Below are positions 23,331 through 31,532 of a DNA stretch of 64,000 nucleotides, one piece after another. The notes below the pieces were generated by a model. The model worked only from the letters and a program-made list of their open reading frames with translations, ran no database searches and was not told the DNA's origin. The position numbers and the translations under genes are program-made. Source of the stretch: an uncultured Trueperaceae bacterium (GTDB taxonomy: Bacteria; Deinococcota; Deinococci; Deinococcales; Trueperaceae); contig CALCHY010000048.1 of the NCBI GenBank assembly GCA_937907415.1, positions 79,339 to 143,338 of the forward strand, in the 5' to 3' direction. Each line of letters begins with the position of its first letter. Position 1 is the first letter of the stretch.

Positions 23331-24739
23331 GTGGCGTGCTGCCATGCCGCCCGAAGGAGCGGTTCCGCACCCTGATAAGCCAACATGGCCTTATCCGCAT
23401 GCAGCACGTGAGGGATGGTGGTGGTCGCCGTATGGAGGGCGAGGTAAGCGGCTAAAAGGTCGCGCTGCATGACCAGCCCGCACTCGGGGCACTCGTGCAC
23501 GCGCACCGAGAGGGGCTTCTTGCTTCTGGTTCCGCAGGCGCACTGTTGCGAGAGAGCGGTGTGGCGAGTGTTGATGAGGTTCACTTGCCCGCCGGCGCTT
23601 TCAGCCTTGCGGGTGAGAGCCCCCATGAACAAACCAGGCGCCTTGATCCTGATACTGCGACCGAAGCTCTTCTGCCAAGCCTTGATGGAGACGGCTTCCG
23701 TATGGATGACGCAGCCATGCTGGAGTACGTCGTTGACCAGTCGATGTTGCTCGGTGCGGCGGTAGGCGGCCAGGCGCCGCTCCAACTCAGCGAGCTCACC
23801 CCGAGTCTTCTTGTAGCGGTGACTGTACCGCCACGCCATGCGGCCCGGCCTGATGGTGCCGTCGGGCTGATGGTTCTCGGGGTTGGCGGCCCTGCGGCTA
23901 CGGTCGAGCCTGCGTTGCAGCACGCGCCGCTCGCATTGCAGATCGTTAAGTTCCGGCACGAACTCCAAGAGCTCCGCGTGCGCTTCACCCACCATGGCGA
24001 TTGTCGACGGACCCAGGTCCAACGCGACGCGCTTCTCTGCGTTCCCCAGGCGCGCCTGATGCTTCTGCTTCACCAGCGGTTTCCCGGCCAGCACGAGCTG
24101 CGCGAAGTAGCGCGTCTTGCTCCGCACCCTCCGCCTGACGAGGCGCACGTACTTCACGCGCTGCTGCAAGCCCCAAGCCTGCACTCCATGCTTGTCCATG
24201 GGGTCGAGTACCGTCTTCAGCTCCAGGCCGAGGATGTTGACTTGCCCGTCGCGCCACATGATGGCGGTGAGGTTGCTCTTCCCCTCGATGCTGTCGAGCT
24301 GGTTCACGCCCTTGTAGCGCGGCCGGCCCTTCGCCTTGAAGCTGTACTCTTCCACAGCCTGGAAAGCCCTGGTCGCAAGCTTCTGGCCCACGGGGCTACT
24401 CACGTGCTCGCGGATCCAGGCTTGTCGGACGCGGTTATTGAAGTACGTGTGCAGGTCGTACTCCCTGAAGCCAACCGCCTCGCGCGCCTCCTTGAAGAGT
24501 CGGTTGCGCACCGCGCCACGCGGAGCAGCCAACGCCCGCTGATACACGCGCGAGTCACGCATCAACTTCAACCGCTTCAGCGCCTCACCCAAGCAGGCGT
24601 TGTAAACCTGCCTGGAGGCGAAGAAGATGGTTTCAAGACGCCTCTCATCGTTAGCGGTGACGCGCAGCGGCAACTCGAGGACGAACGAATCATCCTGCTT
24701 CTTCGGTTGTGAGTTGCGATCTCTCTTCACCTTGCGCAT
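23156..24739 (-). CDS. tnpB: TnpB, RNA-guided RuvC nuclease (IS605-type)
   Basis: 527 aa, longer than the usual about 400. RuvC residues look intact: Asp241 (VALDLG), Glu348 (IHTEAVS) and Asp427 (VMQRDLLAAY). A zinc-binding module is present (CACG at 400-403 and CPECG at 417-421). The last 90 residues after Asp427 are Pro/Ser/Thr-rich and coincide with the guide-RNA region. Known TnpB proteins cut DNA at sites matching their element's flank, helping retain the element. No tnpA nearby, so movement would need a transposase in trans. Confidence 0.85.
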   Translation of the reverse strand: MRKVKRDRNSQPKKQDDSFVLELPLRVTANDERRLETIFFASRQVYNACLGEALKRLKLMRDSRVYQRALAAPRGAVRNRLFKEAREAVGFREYDLHTYFNNRVRQAWIREHVSSPVGQKLATRAFQAVEEYSFKAKGRPRYKGVNQLDSIEGKSNLTAIMWRDGQVNILGLELKTVLDPMDKHGVQAWGLQQRVKYVRLVRRRVRSKTRYFAQLVLAGKPLVKQKHQARLGNAEKRVALDLGPSTIAMVGEAHAELLEFVPELNDLQCERRVLQRRLDRSRRAANPENHQPDGTIRPGRMAWRYSHRYKKTRGELAELERRLAAYRRTEQHRLVNDVLQHGCVIHTEAVSIKAWQKSFGRSIRIKAPGLFMGALTRKAESAGGQVNLINTRHTALSQQCACGTRSKKPLSVRVHECPECGLVMQRDLLAAYLALHTATTTIPHVLHADKAMLAYQGAEPLLRAAWQHATTKPASGRPRPSTFGTYRSQSGSPEQDPAPTVKAQHVVPHSWEGLGEARGIRVRTPLL

Positions 24740-24828
24740 CTCCTTCAGCTAATCGCATGTCCCGGGAGACGGGAGTGTGCCCGCTTACCCCACGACTGAA
24801 GTCGGGGGCATGCGCGGCCACGATAGGG

Positions 24829-25962
24829 TCAGCTGATGTCTTCGCTCGCGCGGATGCCGGCGCCTACCGGGAAGCGCGGGACGCCGTCTTCGCTGACCTC
24901 GAAGTACCTGACGTTGAGCATGCTGCCGTAGTGGCTTTCGGCGGTGTCGTACCAGGCGCGGCGTTCCTCCATTGTGCCCCTGGGGACGACGTCGAAGGTC
25001 TTGCCGTCGTCCATCTGGCACACCCAGATGATGGCGCCGTCGAACTTGCCGACGCCGGTCTTGTGCCCGACGATTGGGAACTCGGCGTCGAGGAACGACT
25101 TGACCTTGAGGAGTTCGAACGACCTGGCGCCGTACTGGTAGGCGCCGCCGGCGAGGCGCACCATGGCGCCCTCGAAGCCGTCTTGCACGAACTGCGCTTG
25201 CGCCTCGTAGACCGCCTGCTCGTTCTCGACGAGGACGCTCGGTACGGCCTCGACCGGGTAGCCGGGCGCGAACTGGAGGCAGTTGAGGACTTCGAGGCGC
25301 TCGTTGAACGGCTGCTCGAGGTTGTCGCGGTCGATGACGTCGTAGACGTGGAAGACGAGCTGCTCGCTCTCTCCCGGGCGGTACTTCTTGACGAGGCGCG
25401 TGGTCTGTTGGAAGGTCTCGCCTACTCCGGCGTAGATCTCGCCGTCGTAGAGCGCGTCGCGCGGGAGGGTCTCCTCGAGGGCGGCGGCGATGTGCTCGAC
25501 GCTGCCGATGTCGCGCCAGCTCTTGCCGCTTCTCGACATGATCTCGATCTGGTCGCCGTCCCAGAAGGCGAGGGCGCGGACGCCATCGAGCTTTGGCTGG
25601 ACGTAGGCGGGGTAGGTGACGTTGCGGTTCTTGCGCTTCTCGAAGTCGCTGGCGAGCATGGGGCGCACGAGCTCGGCTTGCGCGTCCTCGATGCTCTCGG
25701 CATATTTGCGATCTCGCTTCTTCTGCCACATCGCCTGGGCTTCTAGGACCGCCTGCTCTTCGGCGGTGGTCTCGTTGCTGCGCCCGACGTTCTTGGGGGT
25801 GGCCGTCTTACGGGCGATCTGCTTCTCGCCGTCGACGAGGCCGTACTCGGTGACGATGTCGGCCCCTTCGGTCCAGACCTTCCAGGAGTAGATGCCGCCG
25901 GCTTTGCCCTGGTGGTAGAGGGTGGGGAGCGTTTGGGGGCGCTCGATGGTGGTGGTGCTCAA
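24829..25962 (-). CDS. ATP-dependent DNA ligase
   Basis: 377 aa. The nucleotidyl-transfer lysine lies in QPKLDGVRA (motif I, KxDG). Motif Ia is MSRSGKSW, motif III includes FHVYDV, motif IV EGAMVRL, and motif V LLKVKSFLDAEF; a short OB domain follows. The N-terminal about 110 residues (IYSWKVWTEGADIVTEYG) resemble a WGR-like domain, an unusual fusion that may add nucleic-acid binding. Bacteria normally rely on NAD ligase; ATP ligases of this size are typical of phages, plasmids and repair islands. Likely seals nicks in plasmid replication or repair. It ends 17 bp before the TnpB element. Confidence 0.83.
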   Translation of the reverse strand: MSTTTIERPQTLPTLYHQGKAGGIYSWKVWTEGADIVTEYGLVDGEKQIARKTATPKNVGRSNETTAEEQAVLEAQAMWQKKRDRKYAESIEDAQAELVRPMLASDFEKRKNRNVTYPAYVQPKLDGVRALAFWDGDQIEIMSRSGKSWRDIGSVEHIAAALEETLPRDALYDGEIYAGVGETFQQTTRLVKKYRPGESEQLVFHVYDVIDRDNLEQPFNERLEVLNCLQFAPGYPVEAVPSVLVENEQAVYEAQAQFVQDGFEGAMVRLAGGAYQYGARSFELLKVKSFLDAEFPIVGHKTGVGKFDGAIIWVCQMDDGKTFDVVPRGTMEERRAWYDTAESHYGSMLNVRYFEVSEDGVPRFPVGAGIRASEDIS

Positions 25963-25990
25963 GATGGTGTCTCCGGTGTCGTTGCTGAGG

Positions 25991-26665
25991 CTAGGGGAGG
26001 TCGTTGAGGTTGAAGCGGCAATGGCTGGTGAAGCTGATGCCTCGAGCGATGGTGAGAGTGCCGTTCTCTATCACGCCTCGTTCTTGGAGCTCGGCGAGGG
26101 AGAAGTAGGCGCTGTAGCTGGTGCCGATTTGCAGGGGTGCTTCCGTGAAGTAGAGGGGTTCGTAGCGCATGCCGTTGGAGTCGACGGCGACGGCTGGCAG
26201 CCAGTCGGAGCCTCCGAGGGCGCGGGTAGTTCTGAACTGGACGAGCTGCTGGCGTCCCATGGCGAGGATCGACTCGCGGAACTCGCTGGCGTCGGGGCCG
26301 GTGAGGTTCCGTAGGGAAGAGACTCGGTCACGCATGAGGTGCTCGGCGAGGGCCGCGGTGCTGGTCAGGCTGCAGTTGGGCCCAAGGATGCTGCTCTCGC
26401 TAGCGGGAACGATCTCGACCTGGTTGAGGCCGGTGACTTCGATGTCGAACTCGATGGCCGGGTAGGCGTCGCGGTACGACCACCGAACGGCCCAGTTGCC
26501 GTTGTCGGCCTGGTAGGCGGGCGGGTTCTGGTACGCCTCGGCGAGCGTGTCGTACCAGGCCCCGTCGACGACCGTGCCATACATCTGCGCGGCGGCGGTA
26601 CCGAGCGCGGCCAGGGCGATGACGAGGACGAGAGCTAGCAGGTTGCGAGAAGACGTGCTTCGCAT
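25991..26665 (-). CDS. Secreted hypothetical protein
   Basis: 224 aa from ATG at 26665 (GAGGGATCCACATC upstream). Signal peptide NLLALVLVIALAALGTAAAQ with cleavage after AAA. Mature region beta-rich (WAVRWSYRDAYPAIEFDIEV) with two cysteines, near residues 98 and 216, that could form a disulfide. Family not recognised. Its start is preceded by leader hairpin copy 3. It precedes the ligase gene by 28 bp, so both may be co-transcribed although they act in different compartments. Confidence 0.65.
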   Translation of the reverse strand: MRSTSSRNLLALVLVIALAALGTAAAQMYGTVVDGAWYDTLAEAYQNPPAYQADNGNWAVRWSYRDAYPAIEFDIEVTGLNQVEIVPASESSILGPNCSLTSTAALAEHLMRDRVSSLRNLTGPDASEFRESILAMGRQQLVQFRTTRALGGSDWLPAVAVDSNGMRYEPLYFTEAPLQIGTSYSAYFSLAELQERGVIENGTLTIARGISFTSHCRFNLNDLP

Positions 26666-26726
26666 GATGTGGATCCCTCTCTGTGTTTGGTGTCGCGGGG
26701 TTGAGCCTAACCCCGCCACGTGCCAC

Positions 26727-26750
26727 TTGCGCCGGAGGCGCTTCCTTCTC
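26727..26750 (-). promoter_or_regulatory. Leader hairpin motif, copy 3
   Basis: Minus-strand GAGAAGGAAGCGCCTCCGGC then GCAA: purine tract and a 4-bp GCGCC/GGCGC stem. 62 nt upstream of the secreted-protein start. Confidence 0.5.
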
Positions 26751-26774
26751 GCGACGCGGGGCTCGGGGCTGGCT

Positions 26775-27278
26775 CTAGTTGCTGGGGGCTAGGGCGCTCT
26801 TGGCGTGTTGGAGGATGTGGTGGAGGGTCTTGTGGGCGCGTTGACCTTCCCAGCCGAGGCGCTTGGCGGTGGTGGCTAGGCGCTCGGGGTTGTTGCCGAG
26901 GTGTTTGAGGAGTGCGCGTTCGTCCTTGGTCCAGAGGTGCCGCGCGGCGCTCGCGAGGGTGGCGAGTGCGGGGGCGTGCGCCAGTATGGTCTTGCGGCTG
27001 CGGTCGCCGGCGAGCACGTCGATGGCTGGCTTGAGTTCGTGCGCGGCGGGCGCTAGGGCTTGAGCGAGTTGTGGGATGCGTTTGGTGTTCTTCGCGAGCG
27101 CGTCGGCTTCGTGGAGGTGGTGCTGTCCGCGTTTGGTGAGCGCGAGCGCGCCGTTCTCGTTGAGGGTGATAAGGCGGGTCTTGAGGAGGGTGACGAGTTC
27201 GGGTGGGTGTATGCGGATGGGGCGTTGGTCGTGGATGGCGCGGAGGGCGCGGGTGGTTGTGGGGTTGGGTTGCGGCAA
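26775..27278 (-). CDS. Basic helical hypothetical protein
   Basis: 167 aa, TTG start at 27278 preceded by AGGGGAG. The N-terminal 60 residues resemble a winged-helix-like segment (PPELVTLLKTRLITLNENGA, then LTKRGQHHL); the rest is helical and basic. Probably DNA-binding by composition only. Ends just before the hairpin leader of the next operon. Confidence 0.55.
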   Translation of the reverse strand: MPQPNPTTTRALRAIHDQRPIRIHPPELVTLLKTRLITLNENGALALTKRGQHHLHEADALAKNTKRIPQLAQALAPAAHELKPAIDVLAGDRSRKTILAHAPALATLASAARHLWTKDERALLKHLGNNPERLATTAKRLGWEGQRAHKTLHHILQHAKSALAPSN

Positions 27279-27601
27279 GGTGGTCTCCCCTGGTGTTGGT
27301 GAGCCTCGCGTGGTCTCCTGCGACTTCTACACGAGGCTCTCAACGAGGCGTTGATGACCGGGACATGCTTTGGCTATTGCAGGACGGTGCCTTAGCAGCG
27401 GTTGCCCTCACCCGATCGAGGCGGGGGCGCTAGTGCCGTTAACGCCTTTCGCACCAGCTTGCCGGTCAACCTGGCGTGCCTCCAGCGATTACGCCGTGAT
27501 GCTGGCGTTGGTCGCGTCGAGTGCAGCGCGGCGGGGTCACCCCCGTTGATTCCCACATTACCACTCTCCGGCTGATTAGTGCGATTCGGAATCGTCTCAT
27601 G
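27279..27601. other. Non-coding stretch
   Basis: About 320 bp without a supported gene. It contains a hairpin GAGCCTCGCGT (27301-27311) with ACACGAGGCTC (27329-27339), a possible terminator for the ankyrin gene or leader structure for the TTG gene. Nothing else stands out. Confidence 0.45.
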
Positions 27602-28834
27602 TCAGAAGCGTGCGTCGTTGAGGCGCCAGTAGACGCTGGTGCCGACGAGCTTGGGGTTCTCGCGAGCTACATCGAAAGGCGTGGCGCCTGCTGGGTCCGG
27701 CGTCTTAGCGTCCGCGCCGGCGTCGAGGAGGAGATCTACTGTTTCTGGCTGACCTTTGAGGCTCGCGTGGAACAGGGCGGTCCAGCCAAGAGCGTCGCGC
27801 GCGTGGAGGGCGACGCCGACTTGTAGCAGGGTGGCTACGTTGGAGGGTGTTTCGCCTAGAGTTGCCCACATGAGGGTTGTCATCCCGTGTTCGTCGCGGG
27901 CTTCGGGTTCCGCGCCTGCTTCTATGAGCGCCGTTATGTTCTCGGTAGGGCCTTCCATGGCAGCAAACATCAGTGAGGTGGCTCCCGTTTCGGTTCTGGC
28001 TTCGAGGTTCGCTCCGGCAGCGACGAGAGTTTGGATGTTTTCGACGGGCCCAAGAGTGGCGGCGAACATCAGGGGTGTCTGCCCGTGCGCGCCTCGGGAT
28101 TCGAGGTCGGCACCAGCAGCGAGCAGTTGATTGATTATTTCGACGGAAGCGTAGCGGGCGGCGACCATGAGAGGGGTTAGTCCGCTCTCGGTGCGGCCGT
28201 TGGGGTTGGCGCCGGCAGCTATCAGGGCACCGGCCGCCTCTAGGGCATCGTGCCTGCTCGCCGTGGCTAGGGGAGTATCGCCTCGGTAGTCGTGTGCTTC
28301 CAGGTTGGCGCCGGCACTGGCTAGAACGAGGATGATGTCCGCCGCATTTCTCCTTGCGGCGATCGTGAGTGCGGTTCCATCTTGCCCGGAGGAATTGGCG
28401 TTAGCGCCCGCGGCAATGAGCATTTCGACGATTTCTGCAGTGCCGAACGCGCTTGCGAGCGTGATGGGCGTTCCTACGTCGTCTCGCAAGTTAGGGTCTG
28501 CGCCGGCTGCGAGAAGGATGCGAGCCGAATCAGCTTGCTCGTAGCGGATAGCGTACGAGAGAGCCGAGAACTTCGCTATTCCGGCTCTGGCGTTGATTTC
28601 GGCTCCGGCATCCAAGAGCAGCTGGACGATGTCGGTGCGGCCTGCTCTGCTGGCCCGCATTAGGGGTGTGCTGTCGTCGAAAGCGCGTGCATGGATGTCA
28701 GCGCCTGCGGCGATTACCGCTTGGACTTCCGCGACAGTGCCATTGACGACGAGTTCGTGAAGGTCTTCGGCGAAGGCTGCGCTAGCCATAAGGAGGCAAG
28801 TGAGGGCGACGATTCTAGAGATAGCAGTGGACAT
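27602..28834 (-). CDS. Exported ankyrin-repeat protein
   Basis: 410 aa from ATG at 28834 (AAAGGGGGAATCA). Signal peptide IVALTCLLMASAAFAEDL, then about eleven ankyrin repeats of 33 residues, each with the form TPLMxAxxxGxxxxxxxLLxAGAxxxA (for example STPLMRASRAGRTDIVQLLL). It should be periplasmic or secreted and used for protein binding. A single-gene unit. No catalytic domain. The repeats are diverged, so recent recombination is not evident. Confidence 0.87.
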   Translation of the reverse strand: MSTAISRIVALTCLLMASAAFAEDLHELVVNGTVAEVQAVIAAGADIHARAFDDSTPLMRASRAGRTDIVQLLLDAGAEINARAGIAKFSALSYAIRYEQADSARILLAAGADPNLRDDVGTPITLASAFGTAEIVEMLIAAGANANSSGQDGTALTIAARRNAADIILVLASAGANLEAHDYRGDTPLATASRHDALEAAGALIAAGANPNGRTESGLTPLMVAARYASVEIINQLLAAGADLESRGAHGQTPLMFAATLGPVENIQTLVAAGANLEARTETGATSLMFAAMEGPTENITALIEAGAEPEARDEHGMTTLMWATLGETPSNVATLLQVGVALHARDALGWTALFHASLKGQPETVDLLLDAGADAKTPDPAGATPFDVARENPKLVGTSVYWRLNDARF

Positions 28835-28993
28835 TGATTCCCCCTTTAGGACTCGCTGTCGCCTCCTCGGGTGATGCTGATCCGGCAGAGGCGTTGAGTT
28901 GGGCACGGCGAAGGTATCACTCTTTTATGGAGGTGGCAACGGAGGACAATCTGGTCGCGTGGGGCGCTCGCGGTGGTTGGCTTCTCTCGTCTC

Positions 28994-29386
28994 TCAGGTG
29001 GGGCTGAAGGCGTCTGCTAGGGCTGTGAGGCGTGGGTCGATGAGGTTAATGCCGCGCTTGGTTAGTTCGTGGTGGTCGCTGGGGAGGGTGCTGAGGACGA
29101 CGCTGTTGTTGGGGTCGTAGAGGACGGCGAGTTTTATTCCTGCGTGGGTGAGGACGTGGATCTGGCGGCCGCGGGCTTGGGTTGTGACGTATTGGCTGTG
29201 GCGTTCGGTGATGGTGCGCGCCATGCTTAGCAGGTCGGCGTTGGTGAGTTCGAGGCCGTAGCGTTCGCTGGCGCGCGTCTTGGCGTGTTTCTTGGCGTTG
29301 TAGTTGTCGCGGCGGCGCTGTGACTTGTTGGGGTGATTCCCGTGGTGCTGTTTGCGGCGTTGGCCTTTTCTGCGGGTGCGGCTCAT
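28994..29386 (-). CDS. Small basic hypothetical protein next to SNF2 helicase
   Basis: 130 aa. Very basic first 40 residues (MSRTRRKGQRRKQHHGNHPN), then ASERYGLELTNADLLSMART and a beta segment HVLTHAGIKLAVLYDP, NSVVLSTLP. The latter recalls small nuclease or RelE-like beta sheets but is not diagnostic. ATG overlaps the helicase stop by 4 bp, so it is translated with the helicase and is probably a partner. Confidence 0.55.
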   Translation of the reverse strand: MSRTRRKGQRRKQHHGNHPNKSQRRRDNYNAKKHAKTRASERYGLELTNADLLSMARTITERHSQYVTTQARGRQIHVLTHAGIKLAVLYDPNNSVVLSTLPSDHHELTKRGINLIDPRLTALADAFSPT

Positions 29387-31398
29387 GCTGCTCTCGCTTC
29401 GCGGGCGCGCGCGATGACGTATTCGGCGAGGTCGCGTTTGTTGGTGAGGGCGGCGTGAATGTCCTCGTCGAGGCTCTCGCTTGCGAGCAGGGAGTACATG
29501 CGTACGGGTCTATCTTGCCCGGGTCTATGCACCCTCTTTTTGGCTTGCTCGAAGTTCGCGTAGGAGTAGCTGACTGAGTAGAAGACCGCGATGGCTGCCC
29601 TGGTGGCGTCGATTCCGATGCCGCCGGCTTGGATCTGGATGCCGAGGACGTCCATCTCGCCTGCTTGCCATGCTTCGAGCTCGTCGCGTCTGCCGGAGAG
29701 TTCGGCGTAACGGCGCCCTAGTTTCTCGGCGACGCGTTGGGTGGCGTTGAGGTCATCGTGGAAGTTGCAGAAGACGACCACGGGCTCGTCCTTGGGCAGG
29801 TCGGTGAGGAGGTCCTCGAGGGCGTCCGCCTTGGCTGTGTCGACGATCTCGCGGGTGCCGTCGTCGAGCACTGCCACCCCGCCGGTCAGTTGCTGTACGC
29901 GCAGGAGCTTGGTCAGGAAGATGCTTGTGGTGATGGTGCCGTGCCCGAGTTGGACGATGAGTTCTTCGTAGATTGCGCGCGCGAGTTGGCGGGTTTTGGG
30001 CTTGAGGTCGACGGGGATGATCTGGTGCTGGACGGGCGGGAGGTCGAGTACGTCTTGGGTGACGCGGTAGATGCGGCGGTTGATTTTCTCGTGGAGTAGG
30101 CGAAGGTCGCGGTACCCGCCGATGCCGCCGAAGTCGTTGAAGTGGAGGTGCTCGCGGCTGAACTGGCTCCAGGGCCCGAGGAGGTTGGGGTCGACGGCGC
30201 GGAACTGTGCCCAGACGTCTTCGGGGCCGTTGGGGATGAGGGTGCCGGTGAGGCCGACGCGGTGCTTGGCGCCGGCGGCGAGGGTGGCGGCGAATTTGCT
30301 GGCCTTGCCCGTGCGGGACTTGATGCGGTGGATCTCGTCGAGGACCACGATGTCGGGCTGGAGGTTCTTGAGGGTGCTCGCGAGCGGTTCGCGGTGGCTG
30401 GCTTCGTAGTTGACGGCGACGAGGAGGCGCTTGCCGGCGGCGTCTGCTTGCCCTTGGGCGGTTTTGATGGCGGCGGCGCGTTTTGTGGTGGGGCCTTCCG
30501 CGAGGGGGAGGACGAGCCAGTCGTCGGGGTGTTCTAGGTGCTTCTTGATTTCGTTGGGCCAGACGCGCACGACGCGTTTGGGGGCGAGCACGATGGCGGC
30601 TCTCTTGGTGTTTTGGGCGATGAGGCCGAGGCTGACGAGGGTCTTGCCGGTGCCCATCTCCATGGCGAGGATGGTGCGGCCCAGCGCGTTGGCGAACGCG
30701 AAGGCTTGGCGTTGGTGCCGCCAGGCGCGCGTCTTGAGGTGGGGGATGTCGGGTGCTTCTGCGTCGTCGCTCTTGTGTTGTTCGGCTGCTTGCTCGGCGT
30801 GCTTGGCGGCGCGGGCTTCGTTGACGAGGCGTTGCGCGCTGGCGTCGAGGCGTAGGGCGTCACCGAGGGCGCGCTTGAGAAGCGCGAGGTGCTGGATGGT
30901 GGCCGGGTACGCCCAGGCGCGGTGCTTGCCGTTCCACCGGGCCTCGGGGATGCCCTTGAGGGTCTCCTTGGCTTCGTAGGGGCTCTCGACGAGTAGCAGG
31001 GCGCTTTCAGCGCGCACGTAGCACGAGCCGCTCGGCAGGCCGCCTTCGGGCGAGGGTGGGGTCGGCTCGGGTTGCGGTTGGGTGGGGGCGCTCTTGGGGC
31101 CTAGGTCGGTCTTGAGCGGGCGTTCGGCTGGGAGTTGGTAATCGGGGTGTTGTTGTGCTGCGCGCGCGAGGCTGAGGGTTAGGGGGTCGGCTTGGATGCC
31201 GCCTCTTCCCCACTCGGTGATAGGGCCGAGGATCTTCTCGAGTTGGTGGATGGTGTGGATTGTGGCTGGGAGCGAGATGTGCCCTATTGGGTTGTGCTTC
31301 GCGCCGGGGATGCGGTTGATGCGCGGGTCGGCTGGCGCGTGTAGTTGGAGGTTGGCGCCGACGGTCGCGATGGTGACGGCGCGGGTGATGGTCGGCAC
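29383..31398 (-). CDS. SNF2-family helicase with HARP-like N-terminal region
   Basis: 671 aa, GTG start at 31398 following AAAGGAGATAATC. Residues about 128-180 (VRAESALLLVESPYEAKETL, ARWNGKHRAWAYP) look like the HARP-like element of SMARCAL1-type annealing helicases. The ATPase core has ILAMEMGTGKT (motif I), VVLDEIHRIKS (motif II), VGLTGTLIPNGPED (III) and the C-lobe QAGGIGIDATRA with RVHRPGQDRPV (V/VI). SMARCAL1-type enzymes rewind ssDNA at forks; here probably a plasmid-coded fork remodelling enzyme. Confidence 0.82.
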   Translation of the reverse strand: MPTITRAVTIATVGANLQLHAPADPRINRIPGAKHNPIGHISLPATIHTIHQLEKILGPITEWGRGGIQADPLTLSLARAAQQHPDYQLPAERPLKTDLGPKSAPTQPQPEPTPPSPEGGLPSGSCYVRAESALLLVESPYEAKETLKGIPEARWNGKHRAWAYPATIQHLALLKRALGDALRLDASAQRLVNEARAAKHAEQAAEQHKSDDAEAPDIPHLKTRAWRHQRQAFAFANALGRTILAMEMGTGKTLVSLGLIAQNTKRAAIVLAPKRVVRVWPNEIKKHLEHPDDWLVLPLAEGPTTKRAAAIKTAQGQADAAGKRLLVAVNYEASHREPLASTLKNLQPDIVVLDEIHRIKSRTGKASKFAATLAAGAKHRVGLTGTLIPNGPEDVWAQFRAVDPNLLGPWSQFSREHLHFNDFGGIGGYRDLRLLHEKINRRIYRVTQDVLDLPPVQHQIIPVDLKPKTRQLARAIYEELIVQLGHGTITTSIFLTKLLRVQQLTGGVAVLDDGTREIVDTAKADALEDLLTDLPKDEPVVVFCNFHDDLNATQRVAEKLGRRYAELSGRRDELEAWQAGEMDVLGIQIQAGGIGIDATRAAIAVFYSVSYSYANFEQAKKRVHRPGQDRPVRMYSLLASESLDEDIHAALTNKRDLAEYVIARAREARAA

Positions 31399-31482
31399 GA
31401 TTATCTCCTTTCCATATCTTAGGTGGTAACTTTGGTACGCTGTGCGTGTCTACTGACGCCGTCTGTTGGTCAGGATAAAAGT

Positions 31483-31505
31483 GCGCCGAGGATTAACCTC
31501 GGCGC
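31483..31505 (-). terminator. Intrinsic terminator of the lipoprotein gene
   Basis: GCGCCGAGG, loop of 5, CCTCGGCGC. On the minus strand it is followed by ACTTTTATCC. Located about 30 bp past the stop at 31533. Confidence 0.85.
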
Positions 31506-31532
31506 GGTGCCTTCGTAGGTTGTAGCGTTATC

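Larger units (their letters stand above)
23135..24812 (-). mobile_element. TnpB-only (IS1341-like) element
   Basis: Contains one tnpB gene and no transposase. The left end carries CCCCGACTTCAGTCGTGGGG-like pairing (24785-24806, subterminal hairpin). The right end (minus-strand reading CCCCTTGCTTTAGCAATGGG, then GAGGTTCA) has the hairpin-GAGGTTCA form common at the 3' end of TnpB guide RNAs. It is inserted just after the ligase gene stop (24829). Exact boundaries are estimated by eye. Confidence 0.65.

Noticed and set aside
23495..24712. 405-aa plus-strand frame inside the TnpB element
   Set aside because: Antisense shadow of tnpB, whose catalytic motifs are clear.
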